Assembly (NCBI GenBank): GCA_938005315.1
Contig: CALLOB010000073.1
Span: forward strand, 1-33,776
Reading direction: 5' to 3'
DNA length: 33,776 nt
Source of the DNA: an uncultured Phycisphaerae bacterium
Lineage (GTDB): Bacteria > Planctomycetota > Phycisphaerae > UBA1845 > PWPN01
Shown here: piece after piece, positions 1 to 8,204 of the stretch
Numbering within the stretch: the first letter of the stretch is position 1
Layout of the letters: every line of letters begins with the position of its first letter
Translations under genes and position numbers: made by a program
The notes under the pieces: generated by a model
Told to the model about the DNA's origin: nothing
What the model saw: the letters and a program-made list of their open reading frames with translations, nothing else
Databases searched by the model: none

Positions 1-9
1 CGGACGTGC

Positions 10-163
10 GGCCCCGACGGAGCGGGGCCCTCCGAACCGACAGCGTCCCCGGAGGGACGCGCTTCGTCGCGTCCGCCCTCGCGCGTGCTCCCGCTCCTTC
101 CCGCGGCCCCGACGGAGCGGGGCCCTCCGAACCGACAGCGGCCCCGACGGAGCGGGGCCCTCC
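10..163. repeat. Cluster of four REP-like hairpins
   Basis: Four 24-nt palindromic units. Type A units lie at 10-33, 105-128 and 140-163: stem GGCCCCG, loop ACGGAG, stem CGGGGCC, then CTCC. One type B unit lies at 51-74: GGAG, stem GGACGCG, loop CTTCGT, stem CGCGTCC. Read on the minus strand, type A becomes GGAG, stem, CTCCGT loop, stem, so A and B are the same design in opposite orientation with different stem pairs. All three A copies have CTCC on the same side, and the first two are followed by GAACCGACAGC, which gives a 35-nt spacing between the last two. The arrangement looks like bacterial REP/BIME clusters. The remaining sequence to 265 shows no gene. Confidence 0.75.
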
Positions 164-265
164 AGGGGCTCAACAGGGCTAAACAGACTCCCCCGGTCCG
201 CCGAGGCAATCCATGACCTCCCGACTGCTCACGCCCCTTTTTGAGACCGAGCCGACCGGCGATCG

Positions 266-293
266 TTGAAAATGCCTGCCCCACGGCCATAAT
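266..293 (+). promoter_or_regulatory. Putative sigma70-type promoter for the glycosyltransferase operon
   Basis: TTGAAA at 266-271 and CATAAT at 288-293 are separated by 16 nt. This is the best housekeeping-type match in the 436-nt leader and would give a 5' untranslated region of about 137 nt before the start codon at 437. It is a motif match only. Confidence 0.4.
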
Positions 294-436
294 ACCCTTG
301 CGACGACCCCCGCCCCGACCGCTTTCAGGTTCAGGCGTACGGTCCGGGCGGCGGGCCGCCGCGGATGTCGGCTCGGGCGTCCCTGCCCGTTATCCATGCG
401 TTCGGATGTCTGAGGTGGGTGGTGGAGGCCGGCCCC

Positions 437-1444
437 ATGACGCACGCGCAACGCCCTTCCGTGCACGCCCGGGCGGCCGTCAGCGTCATCATCCCGACCT
501 ACAACCGGCTGGAACTGCTCAAGGCCTCGCTGGCCAGCGTGGCCGCGCAGACGTTTCGGGAGTATGAAGTCATCGTGGTGGACGACGGGTCCACCGACGG
601 CACGGCCGATTACCTCGCCGCTCACTGGCCCGAGGTGCGCTGCCTGCGACAGGAGAACCAGGGCGCCGCCGAGGCCCGCAACCACGGGCTGCGCGAAGTG
701 CACAGCGAGTTCGTGGCCTTCCTGGACTCCGACGACCGATGGGAGCCCGACTTCTTGGCCGCCACGGTCGCCGAGCTGCGGCGGTCGCCGGAAACGGCTC
801 TGGTCTACACCAACTTCGTGTCCACCGACGAGAACGGACGCGTGCTCCCGGGCCACCGCAAGCGTCACTACGCCGGCGACGTGACCGCCCGGCTGTTCGG
901 CAGCACGTTCATCCACACATCGGCGGTCGTCGCCCGGGCCCACACCATACGCGACGCGGGGGGCTTCGACGGGCGGCTGACCCACAACGAGGATTACGAC
1001 CTGTGGCTGCGGCTGTCGCTGCGTCACCGGTTCGGCCTGATCGACCGGCCTCTGTGTCTGCGGCGCTGCACCCGCGACGGCCTGTCGCGCAACGGTTGCG
1101 GGCCGGAAACCCTTCTGCGAAAGGCGGTGCTGCTGGAGGACTTTTACGATCATCGCGGCGGCAAGCGCAAGATCGACCCGGCGACGGCCCGGCACCGCCT
1201 GGCCCGGGTGTACTACACCGCCGGCAAGGCCTTCCTCAAGGCCGGCCGCCCCGCGGAGGCCTGCAGTGCTCTGCGACGATCGATGACCTTCATCCCCACG
1301 CGGCCGCGCACGTGGTTCTGGTATCTGTGCGCCCGGCTGTCGGGAGGTTCGGCTGGCGACTCCGACGTCCGGGCCCTGGCCGCCGGAGAAACCGCCGGTG
1401 CAGCCCGCCGCAACGGCAACCGGCATGGCCTGAGTCCGCTGTGA
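437..1444 (+). CDS. Family 2 (GT-A) glycosyltransferase
   Basis: Predicted 335-residue inverting GT2 glycosyltransferase that would transfer a sugar from a nucleotide-sugar donor to a glycan acceptor at the cytoplasmic face of the membrane. Residues 17-23 give the family opening (VIIPTYN), 47-52 VVDDGS, 95-100 FLDSDD containing the metal-binding DXD-type acidic cluster, and 184-190 NEDYDLW holds the ED pair expected for the catalytic base region. Residues about 255-295 look like a single TPR-like helical pair, as often seen at GT2 C-termini. The start at 437 was chosen because GGAGG sits 8 nt upstream; an upstream ATG at 365 has no such site. Seven bases separate it from the next gene, so they are probably co-transcribed. 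Donor and acceptor cannot be deduced; O-antigen, capsule or exopolysaccharide assembly is plausible given the flippase downstream. Confidence 0.88.
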   Translation: MTHAQRPSVHARAAVSVIIPTYNRLELLKASLASVAAQTFREYEVIVVDDGSTDGTADYLAAHWPEVRCLRQENQGAAEARNHGLREVHSEFVAFLDSDDRWEPDFLAATVAELRRSPETALVYTNFVSTDENGRVLPGHRKRHYAGDVTARLFGSTFIHTSAVVARAHTIRDAGGFDGRLTHNEDYDLWLRLSLRHRFGLIDRPLCLRRCTRDGLSRNGCGPETLLRKAVLLEDFYDHRGGKRKIDPATARHRLARVYYTAGKAFLKAGRPAEACSALRRSMTFIPTRPRTWFWYLCARLSGGSAGDSDVRALAAGETAGAARRNGNRHGLSPL

Positions 1445-1451
1445 AGAAGTC

Positions 1452-2612
1452 ATGCTCCTGTTTCCCCTGAGCACGACCTGGTTCCTTGCGGCGGCCCTGA
1501 CGGCCGCAGCCGCGGCCGCTCCGGACCGGGTCCCCGAGACGTCCCGACCAGCCGGCGAACCGGGCGGAAAGCTGCGGCTGGGGGTGGCCGGGCTGGTCCA
1601 CGGTCACATCTACGGTTTCCTCTATGCGGTCTGCGGACGCGAGGATATCCAGCTGGTCGGCGTGGCCGAGAGCAGCGAGGAACTCCGCCGGCGCTACGGC
1701 GAGCGCCACCGGCTGCCGGCGTCGATCCTGTTCGACGACCTGGAGACCATGCTGGAGGCCGCCCGGCCCGAGGCAGTAGCTGCGTTCACGAACACGTTCG
1801 ACCATCTGGCCGTCGTCCGGGCCTGCGCCCGCCGCGGCATCCACGTGATGGTGGAGAAACCGCTGGCGGTGAGCCTGGAGCACGCCCGGGCGATGGAGCA
1901 GGCGGCCACCGGCGGCGGCATCCACCTCCTGACGAACTTCGAGACCACCTGGTACCCGACGACCCGCCGGGCTTTCGAGCTGGCCGTCGAGCAGCGCCGC
2001 CTGGGAACGCTGCGCCGGATCGAGGTGCACGACGGCCACCAGGGCCCCGCGGAAATCGGCATGCCCCGCGAATTCCTGGAGTGGCTCGTGGATCCGCGTC
2101 TCAACGGCGCCGGGGCGATGTACGACTTCGGATGCTACGGCGCGAACCTGGCGACGTGGCTCATGGGCGGCGTCCGGCCGCTGCGCGTCACCGCCGTCGC
2201 CCAGCGGCTCAAGTCCGATCCCCTCTACGCGCGCGTGGACGACGAGGCCACCATCATCCTGGAGTATCCGCAGGTCCAGGCCGTCGTGCAGGCCTCCTGG
2301 AACTGGCCGTACAGCCGCAAGGACATGGCCCTGTTCGGCGACGGCGGCGCCTGCACGACGATCGACGCGGAGGTCTACCGGCTGCGGATGGGCGCCGGGC
2401 CGGAGGCTGAACAGCGTGCCCCGCGGCTCGACCCTCCGGCCGACGACGCACTCTCGTATTTCCGGGCGGTGGTCCGCGGGCAGACGGCCCCGGACGGCCC
2501 GTCGTCGCTGGCGGTGAACATGGTGGTGTCGGAGATCCTGGACGCGGCGCGGCGTTCGGCCGAAACCGGCCGGACGGTTCACCTCGAACCGGTTATCGAC
2601 CGCCCACGATGA
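1452..2612 (+). CDS. Exported Gfo/Idh/MocA family oxidoreductase
   Basis: 386 residues. Residues 1-23 form an alanine-rich hydrophobic segment resembling a Sec signal peptide. The Rossmann fold begins at residue 41 (LRLGVAGLVHGHI), with the nucleotide-binding glycines, and VEKPLAV at 134-140 carries the family EKP motif whose lysine is usually catalytic. The rest fits the Gfo/Idh/MocA alpha/beta dimerisation domain. Family members oxidise or reduce sugars and inositols with tightly bound or exchangeable NAD(P). An exported copy is typical of planctomycetes and Bacteroidetes, where such enzymes can act on glycosides at C3. It follows the glycosyltransferase by 7 nt and precedes a second Gfo/Idh/MocA gene by 83 nt. 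No strong ribosome site is visible, only a weak GAAG just before the ATG, so translational coupling is likely. Substrate unknown. Confidence 0.85.
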   Translation: MLLFPLSTTWFLAAALTAAAAAAPDRVPETSRPAGEPGGKLRLGVAGLVHGHIYGFLYAVCGREDIQLVGVAESSEELRRRYGERHRLPASILFDDLETMLEAARPEAVAAFTNTFDHLAVVRACARRGIHVMVEKPLAVSLEHARAMEQAATGGGIHLLTNFETTWYPTTRRAFELAVEQRRLGTLRRIEVHDGHQGPAEIGMPREFLEWLVDPRLNGAGAMYDFGCYGANLATWLMGGVRPLRVTAVAQRLKSDPLYARVDDEATIILEYPQVQAVVQASWNWPYSRKDMALFGDGGACTTIDAEVYRLRMGAGPEAEQRAPRLDPPADDALSYFRAVVRGQTAPDGPSSLAVNMVVSEILDAARRSAETGRTVHLEPVIDRPR

Positions 2613-2695
2613 CCGCGGTTCCACCTGTTCGCCGGAGTCAGGCTTGGTGAATCTGTGACCGCGTGGCGAGGCTGCCTCGAAGGAGAGCAAGAACC

Positions 2696-4012
2696 ATGGC
2701 ATTGAATCGCAGAGCGTTGCTGAAGACCGGCGCGGGGCTGACCGCGGCGATGCTGGCCGGGGGCCTGCGGAATGCCGCCGCCGACCAGGCGGCCGGCTCA
2801 GACAAGGTCGCGCGCTTCGGCGTGATCGGGCTGGGCAACCGCGGCCGGCACCTGCTGGGTCTCCTGGCCCGCGTCGAGGGCGCGCAGATCACGGCCCTGT
2901 GCGACATCAGCACCGAGAACGTCGCTCGCGCTGCCGGGATCGTCGCCGAGGCCGGCGGCGGCGACCCGGCCCGCTTCAGCGGCTCGCCGGAAGCCTATCG
3001 CGACCTGCTGGCCCGCGACGACGTGAACGCGGTGCTGATCGCCACACCGACGAAGTGGCACTGCCCGATGGCGGTCGAGGCGATGAAGGCCGGCAAGCAC
3101 GTCGGCAGCGAGGTGCCGGCGGGCTTCTTTACCGAAGAGCTCTGGGAGCTGGTGCGGACCAAGGAGGCCACCGGCCGGCGCTACATGCTGCTGGAGAACT
3201 ACCTTTACAACCGCCACAATCTCATGATCTGGCAGATGGCCCGGGCCGGCGTCTTCGGTGAACCCTATTACGCCGAGGGCGCATACCTGCACGACTGCCG
3301 CTTCATGCTGTTCAAGCCCGACGGCACGCTGGACTGGTGGGGCGACTGGGCCTCGAAGCACTACGGCAGCGACTATCCGACCCACGCGATGGGGCCGCTG
3401 TGCAAGTGGCTGGGCATCCACGAGGGCGACCGGCTCAGCCACTGCACCTGCATGATGTCCCGCCCGCGGGTGCTCAAGGAGTACGCGGCGGCGAAGTACG
3501 GGGCCGACAGCCCTCAGGGCCGCATCGACTGGGCGATGGGCGACTACGTCTCGATGACCATCATGACCGAGAAGGGCCGGCTGATCCGCATGGACTACGA
3601 CGTCAATTCCCCCCGTCCGGCGGAGTTCCCCTATGTGCTCCAGGGCACGAAGGGCATCGTCGATTCACGCCGCGGGATCTACATCGAGGGCCAGAGCCCC
3701 CACGAGCAGTGGGAACCGGCGGCGAAGTTCCAGGAGGCCCACGACCACCCCTACTGGCGGAGGGACGGCGCCCGGGCGGAAAAGGCCGGCCACGGCGGCG
3801 GCGACTTCTTCGTGATCCGCGACCTGGTCGGGATGGTCCGGGCCGACCGCGAGCCCTGGATCGACGTGTACGACGCGGCCGGCTGGAGCGTGCTGTTCGA
3901 CTGCTCGCGGCGGTCGATCGACGCTCGCGGCGCCGCCGTCGAGATCCCCGACTTCACCGGCGGGCGATGGCGGGACGCGGACTGGCGGCGCGACCATCAC
4001 CGCCCGGCCTGA
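2696..4012 (+). CDS. Gfo/Idh/MocA protein, GH109-like, with Tat-type signal
   Basis: 438 residues. The N-terminus (MALNRRALLKTGAG followed by a hydrophobic stretch) resembles a twin-arginine signal, which would export a folded, cofactor-loaded enzyme. The Rossmann motif is at 42-50 (GVIGLGNRG). KHVGSEVPAG at 134-143 replaces the usual EKP with EVP, and residues 227-237 read YPTHAMGPLCK. The EVP and YPTH signatures are those of GH109-like proteins, which use enzyme-bound NAD to cleave alpha-N-acetylgalactosaminides by oxidation, elimination and addition. The start at 2696 is set by AAGGAG ending 10 nt upstream; an in-frame ATG at 2663 lacks such a site. Family membership is secure, but N-acetylgalactosaminidase activity is inferred from motifs only. 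It converges on the acyl-CoA synthetase gene, with only 6 nt between the stops. Confidence 0.85.
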   Translation: MALNRRALLKTGAGLTAAMLAGGLRNAAADQAAGSDKVARFGVIGLGNRGRHLLGLLARVEGAQITALCDISTENVARAAGIVAEAGGGDPARFSGSPEAYRDLLARDDVNAVLIATPTKWHCPMAVEAMKAGKHVGSEVPAGFFTEELWELVRTKEATGRRYMLLENYLYNRHNLMIWQMARAGVFGEPYYAEGAYLHDCRFMLFKPDGTLDWWGDWASKHYGSDYPTHAMGPLCKWLGIHEGDRLSHCTCMMSRPRVLKEYAAAKYGADSPQGRIDWAMGDYVSMTIMTEKGRLIRMDYDVNSPRPAEFPYVLQGTKGIVDSRRGIYIEGQSPHEQWEPAAKFQEAHDHPYWRRDGARAEKAGHGGGDFFVIRDLVGMVRADREPWIDVYDAAGWSVLFDCSRRSIDARGAAVEIPDFTGGRWRDADWRRDHHRPA

Positions 4013-4018
4013 ACCGCC

Positions 4019-5491
4019 TCAGCCCAGCAGCTCCGGCAGGCGTCGCTTGAGGATCTTGCCCGTGGGACCGCGCGGCAGGTCGGCCCCGATGACGATCCGC
4101 CGAGGCACCTTGTAGCCGGCCAGCCGCTCGCGACAGAAGCTCCGTAGGGCGATCTCGTCGGCCGCGGCATCCTCGCGCAGCGAAACGAAGGCGATCACCT
4201 CCTCGCCGCGCGCGCCGGCCGCGATGCCGATGACCGCGCACTCCCGGACGTCCGGGTGCTGTTCGAGCACCGCCTCGACCTCGCGCGGATAGACGTTCTC
4301 GCCGCCGACGATGATCAGCTCGCGGGCCCGCCCGGTGATGCGGATATATCCGTCGGGATCCCGCCGGACGACGTCGCCGGTGCGGAACCAGCCCTCGGCA
4401 TCGATGACCGCTGCGGTCTGGTCGGGGCGGTTGTAATAGCCTTTCATGACGAACGGGCTGCGGACGAACAGCTCGCCGTCTTCCCCGGCGGCCACCGGGC
4501 GTCCCAGGGCGTCCAGCACGCGCGCCTCGACCTCCTTCAGCGGCGGCCCCACGGTGCCGACCTTGTGTGCCCAGGGCAGATCCACCGAGATGACCGGCGA
4601 GGTCTCGGTCAGACCGTAGCCTTCCAGCAGCGTCAGGCCCATGCGTTCGCGCGCCGCTTCGTAGGTCTGTCGCGGCAGGGCCTCGCCCCCGCTGACGGCC
4701 AGGAACACCCCGCGAAAGTCCCGCGGCTCGACGGATTTCAGCCGGGCCATGGCCGCGTACATGCTCGGCACGGCCAGCAGCAGGTCGGCCTCGCCCGCCG
4801 CGACGGCCCGGCAGGCCTCCTGCGGAGAGAATCGCGGCACGCACCGCACCGACGTGCCCAGCAGTGCCGGAAGGAACACCAGGGTGTTCAGGCCGAACAC
4901 GTGGAAGGTCGGCAGCAGGCCCAGCAGCCGGTGGTCCGGCGTGATCCGCAGGTGATCGATGACCGCGACGGCGTTCCCGTGCAGGTTGCGGTGGCTCAGG
5001 CACACGCCTTTGGGCTCGCCGCTGGTGCCGGAAGTATAGATGATCGCCGCGATATCGTCCGGGCCGACATCCGGCGGCTCGGGCGTGCGGCAAAGCCGCG
5101 ACCAGAGGTAGCGCCGCTTGAGCCCCAGGGTCTCCAGGTACAGCGCGCGCACCGGCACCCGGGCCAGCAGCGGCTCGAAGTGGCGCGTGGCGATGACCAG
5201 GTCCAGGCCCGCATCCTCGACGATCCGGGCGATTTCCGGCGGCTGGAGCAGGAAGTTCAGCGGCACGAAGGCCCGCCCGGCCCACAGGGCGCCGTAGATG
5301 GCGGCGTGACCCGCGGCGGTGGTCGGAAGCATCAGCCCTACCTGCGGACGATCCGATTCCCGCAGGATCAGCCGGCGGAAGGTCGCGGCCAGGCGAAGCA
5401 GCCGGGCGTAGTCCAGGGCGGCGAAGGGATCGCGGACCGCCGAGGCACGCGGACGCGCCCGGGCCGCATTCAACAGAAGCGGAACCAGCAT
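4019..5491 (-). CDS. AMP-forming acyl-CoA synthetase / acyl-acid ligase
   Basis: 490 residues, ANL superfamily. It should adenylate a carboxylic acid with ATP and pass it to CoA or another thiol. Visible core motifs in order are YTSGTSGEPKGV (A3 phosphate loop), GYGLTETSPV (A5), GELFVRSPFVMKGYYNRPD, GWFRTGD (A7), GRARELIIVGGENVYPREVE (A8 hinge) and PTGKILKR (A10 catalytic lysine). All are intact, so the enzyme should be active. The N-terminus is short and no transmembrane segment is seen. Its length is slightly under the usual 500-560, consistent with compact fatty-acid or O-succinylbenzoate ligase-like members. The ATG at 5491 has GGAG about 6 nt upstream. No biosynthetic partner gene is adjacent, so the acid substrate (fatty acid or aromatic acid) cannot be told. 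Confidence 0.9.
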   Translation of the reverse strand: MLVPLLLNAARARPRASAVRDPFAALDYARLLRLAATFRRLILRESDRPQVGLMLPTTAAGHAAIYGALWAGRAFVPLNFLLQPPEIARIVEDAGLDLVIATRHFEPLLARVPVRALYLETLGLKRRYLWSRLCRTPEPPDVGPDDIAAIIYTSGTSGEPKGVCLSHRNLHGNAVAVIDHLRITPDHRLLGLLPTFHVFGLNTLVFLPALLGTSVRCVPRFSPQEACRAVAAGEADLLLAVPSMYAAMARLKSVEPRDFRGVFLAVSGGEALPRQTYEAARERMGLTLLEGYGLTETSPVISVDLPWAHKVGTVGPPLKEVEARVLDALGRPVAAGEDGELFVRSPFVMKGYYNRPDQTAAVIDAEGWFRTGDVVRRDPDGYIRITGRARELIIVGGENVYPREVEAVLEQHPDVRECAVIGIAAGARGEEVIAFVSLREDAAADEIALRSFCRERLAGYKVPRRIVIGADLPRGPTGKILKRRLPELLG

Positions 5492-5640
5492 GAAAGCTCC
5501 GTTCGCTCGACAGACCGGCTGTGGTGCGGCATCCTATCCGTCAGGCCCGGTGCCCGTCCAGGCCTCGGGAGCTGCGGGCGTGGGCGAAGACCCGGCGCAG
5601 GCGGCCGCCCCGCGAGGGCCGGGCCCGGGGGAGCGCGAGC

Positions 5641-6459
5641 ATGAGTGACATCGCATCCATCCGGCCGCTTCCCGCCCGCCCCGGCAACGGCCGGCGCTGG
5701 GCGGGCGCGCTGCTGGCCTGCGTGCTGCCCGCCTGCGGCTGCACCCGCCTGGGGCCCGGAGAGCGCGAGAGCCTGCAGGAAGCGGCGCGCGAGTACGCCC
5801 TCGGTCGGATCGACCCGGCCATGGCCCGGCTCGACCCGCTGATCCGCGATTTCTCCCGCGCCGAGGAGATCGCGGAGGCCTATTACATCCGCGGACTCTG
5901 CCACGCCCGCCAAGGCCGCGAGGAAGCCGCTCGCGCGGACTTCGAGAAGGCTCTCAACAGCCGGCGTCGGGACCTCGTCGGCCTGGCCCGGGCCTCGCTG
6001 GGAACGATGGCCTTCCGGCGCGGCGACTACGCCGCGGCGGCCGAGCATTTCGAGAAGGGACTGCCCGACGTGCCCGACGCGCCCCCGAAGGACCAGCTGC
6101 TGTTCTCCGCCGGCGTGGCCATGCAGCGTGCCGGCCGCTGGAAGGACGCCTCCGCCCAGTTCGCCACCCTGCTGCACAGATTCCCCGACCGGCCCATCGC
6201 CGAGCGGGCCCGCCGCATGGCCGGCTGGACCCACCCCTACTTCGCCATCCAGCTGGCCGTCTACGCAACGGCCGAGAGTGCCGAGCAGGCCGTGCGGGCC
6301 TACCGCAACCGCGGCCTATCGGCGGTGCAGGAGAACCATCCACGGGGCGGCCGGGCGATGTGGATCGTCATGACCGGCCGCTATCCCAGCTATGCCGACG
6401 CCGTCGCGGCCCTGCCCTCGATCCGCCGGATCCAGCCGGATGCGCTGATCATTCCATAG
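5641..6459 (+). CDS. TPR lipoprotein with C-terminal SPOR-like domain
   Basis: 272 residues. Residues 18-34 form a short hydrophobic segment ending in LPACGC, a poor but possible lipobox with Cys32. Residues about 42-195 contain four to five TPR-like helical pairs (for example AEAYYIRGLCHARQGREEAA and the GDYAAAAEHFEKG repeat). Residues 199-272 (YFAIQLAVYATAESAEQA onward) match the SPOR pattern, a domain that binds denuded peptidoglycan glycans. The likely role is a periplasmic or outer-membrane-anchored scaffold touching the cell wall. The ATG at 5641 was chosen for its GGGAG about 10 nt upstream; the same frame is open further upstream but the peptide there is low-complexity. A promoter would have to lie in the 149-nt divergent gap shared with the acyl-CoA synthetase. 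Confidence 0.75.
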   Translation: MSDIASIRPLPARPGNGRRWAGALLACVLPACGCTRLGPGERESLQEAAREYALGRIDPAMARLDPLIRDFSRAEEIAEAYYIRGLCHARQGREEAARADFEKALNSRRRDLVGLARASLGTMAFRRGDYAAAAEHFEKGLPDVPDAPPKDQLLFSAGVAMQRAGRWKDASAQFATLLHRFPDRPIAERARRMAGWTHPYFAIQLAVYATAESAEQAVRAYRNRGLSAVQENHPRGGRAMWIVMTGRYPSYADAVAALPSIRRIQPDALIIP

Positions 6460-6533
6460 TCCCGCCCCGAGGCGCGCAGACCCTCCGGGTCGCGGATCGG
6501 GGCGACGCGGTGTACGCGGCCGACGCGGACCGA

Positions 6534-6539
6534 TATCAT
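6534..6539 (+). promoter_or_regulatory. Putative -10 box for a leaderless flippase mRNA
   Basis: TATCAT is followed by exactly six bases and then the GTG at 6546. The same spacing separates TATAAT from the RNase P RNA 5' end in this window. No convincing -35 hexamer or Shine-Dalgarno site is seen. This supports 6546 as both transcription and translation start. Confidence 0.35.
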
Positions 6540-6545
6540 CCGGCC

Positions 6546-8093
6546 GTGGACCGGGACGCGCCACCGCGGCTGTTTCGCGCCAGCTCCGTGCTCGGCTCGC
6601 TGGGGGTGTACGTGCCCACCAGCATGGCTCATCGCCTGATGGGCTTCGTCCGCTTCGTGCTGCTGACATGGGTGATGAGCCCGGCCGAGGTCGGACTGCT
6701 GCAGATCGGTTTCGTGGCCATCAACGTCATCAGTCCCCTGTCATGCGCGGGGCTGTACGAATCCGTGAGCCGCTACGTGCCGCTGTACGAGACCCGCGGG
6801 GAACTGCCGGGCTTCCTGCGACGGATCGTGCCGTTCGTCCTGCTGCTGTCGGCCGTCGTCAGCATGCTGCTGCTGGCCGGCGCCGAGCCGCTGGGTCGGG
6901 CGGTCTTCGCGGTGTTCGGCGGGCCGGCGATGCCCGACGCGAGCGGCGCTCACACCCGCCTGGCGGCCGTCACGTGCCTGGCGGGCTTCGCACTGACCGG
7001 CTTTCTGCTGGCGGGAGCGGTGCTCAAAGGGCTGCGGATGTTCCGGGCGGTCAGCCTGATGGAGCTGGTCCACAACACCACCTTCACGCTGGCCGCGGTC
7101 GGCGTCGCCCTGGCCGGAGGCGACACCGCCGGGGCGGTATTGACGTGCTTTGCGATCCTGCTGGTCGCGGTGACGCTGGCCTTCGCCCCGCCTCTCGCCG
7201 CGGCGGTCCGAAAGGCCTGTCCGCGGCCCGAGGCCCCGCCGACATGCGACAGCCGCTCGCTCTACGGACGGATGCTCCGGTTCGGTGTCTGGGCGGCACT
7301 GGCCGCGGTGATGTGGCAGCTGCTGCAGCAATACCCGCTTTGGTACCTCCAGAAGGTGCACGGGCCGGGCCTGACCGGCGTCTTCGGCGCGGTGCGGAAC
7401 CTGACCCAGGGGGTGCTGCTGGTGGCCATGACCGTCGTGGCCGTGCTGCAGACCCAGGTCGCCAGGACCTGGGAGGCCCGCGGACGCGCCGAAGCCGACG
7501 CCCAGTTCCGCACCGTGTACAAGGCCACGGCGATCCTCCTGCTGCTGGGCTGTGCGCTGGGAACGGCGGCCGCACCGCTGCTGATCCGCGTGTTCCCGGC
7601 GGAGTACGCCCGCGGCGCTGAAGTCATGGCCTTGTCGCTGCTGTCCTTTCTGCTGACCAGCCATCTGGGGTTCCTGGGGATCCATTTCCAGCTCATCGAG
7701 CGCACCGGGCTGCTGTTCGCGCCGTCGGCGGTGTCGGTCGCCGGCTGCGCCGCGGCGGGCTGGTGGCTGATCCAGGCCGAGCTCGACGCCGGTCAGGCGA
7801 TGCGGGCCGCGGCGTGGACCGCGGTGCTGGGCGGCGGCGCGGGGCTGACGCTCTGCCTGCTGCTGCTGCGGCTGCAGCACCGGCCGTTCGATCGCGGATC
7901 GCTGATCGTGCTGATGGCCTCGTTGGCCCTTCTGCTGCCGCCGTGGGCGATGCTGCCGGCGGCCGGTGCCGTCGGGTTGGCCGCGGCACGCACGAACCTG
8001 ATCATGGACGCCGGCGAGAAAGCCTCGCTTCGTGCCCAGCTGGCCGCGATCCTGCGCCCCCAGCGGGGGAAGGACGGCAGCGACGACGGATGA
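6546..8093 (+). CDS. Polysaccharide flippase-like membrane protein (MOP/Wzx type)
   Basis: 515 residues with about 12-14 hydrophobic helices across the whole length, beginning near residue 15 (SSVLGSLGVYVPTSMAHRLM). Helix spacing and the N-terminal pattern with AEVGLLQIGFVAINVISPLS fit oligosaccharide flippases of the MATE/MOP superfamily, which move lipid-linked glycans across the inner membrane. The start is uncertain: GTG 6546 is preceded by a TANNNT box at leaderless spacing, GTG 6510 is another in-frame option, and the ATG at 6360 would overlap the TPR gene by 100 nt and is rejected. A glycosyltransferase lies 5 kb upstream, but no complete capsule locus surrounds it. Cargo is unknown. 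Annotation rests on topology and overall resemblance rather than catalytic motifs. Confidence 0.75.
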   Translation: MDRDAPPRLFRASSVLGSLGVYVPTSMAHRLMGFVRFVLLTWVMSPAEVGLLQIGFVAINVISPLSCAGLYESVSRYVPLYETRGELPGFLRRIVPFVLLLSAVVSMLLLAGAEPLGRAVFAVFGGPAMPDASGAHTRLAAVTCLAGFALTGFLLAGAVLKGLRMFRAVSLMELVHNTTFTLAAVGVALAGGDTAGAVLTCFAILLVAVTLAFAPPLAAAVRKACPRPEAPPTCDSRSLYGRMLRFGVWAALAAVMWQLLQQYPLWYLQKVHGPGLTGVFGAVRNLTQGVLLVAMTVVAVLQTQVARTWEARGRAEADAQFRTVYKATAILLLLGCALGTAAAPLLIRVFPAEYARGAEVMALSLLSFLLTSHLGFLGIHFQLIERTGLLFAPSAVSVAGCAAAGWWLIQAELDAGQAMRAAAWTAVLGGGAGLTLCLLLLRLQHRPFDRGSLIVLMASLALLLPPWAMLPAAGAVGLAAARTNLIMDAGEKASLRAQLAAILRPQRGKDGSDDG

Positions 8094-8204
8094 ACCGCGC
8101 CGCCGGACCGGCCGCCAGCGCCCGGCGACGGCCGCGTCCGGCGCGTCGGTCCGGCGAAGGCTGCGACGACCTGTATCGTGGTGCCGGGCATGGAGGAATC
8201 GACG

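Noticed and set aside
10..163. CRISPR array
   Set aside because: The units are inverted as well as direct, spacers are short and recurring rather than unique, and no cas gene is present.
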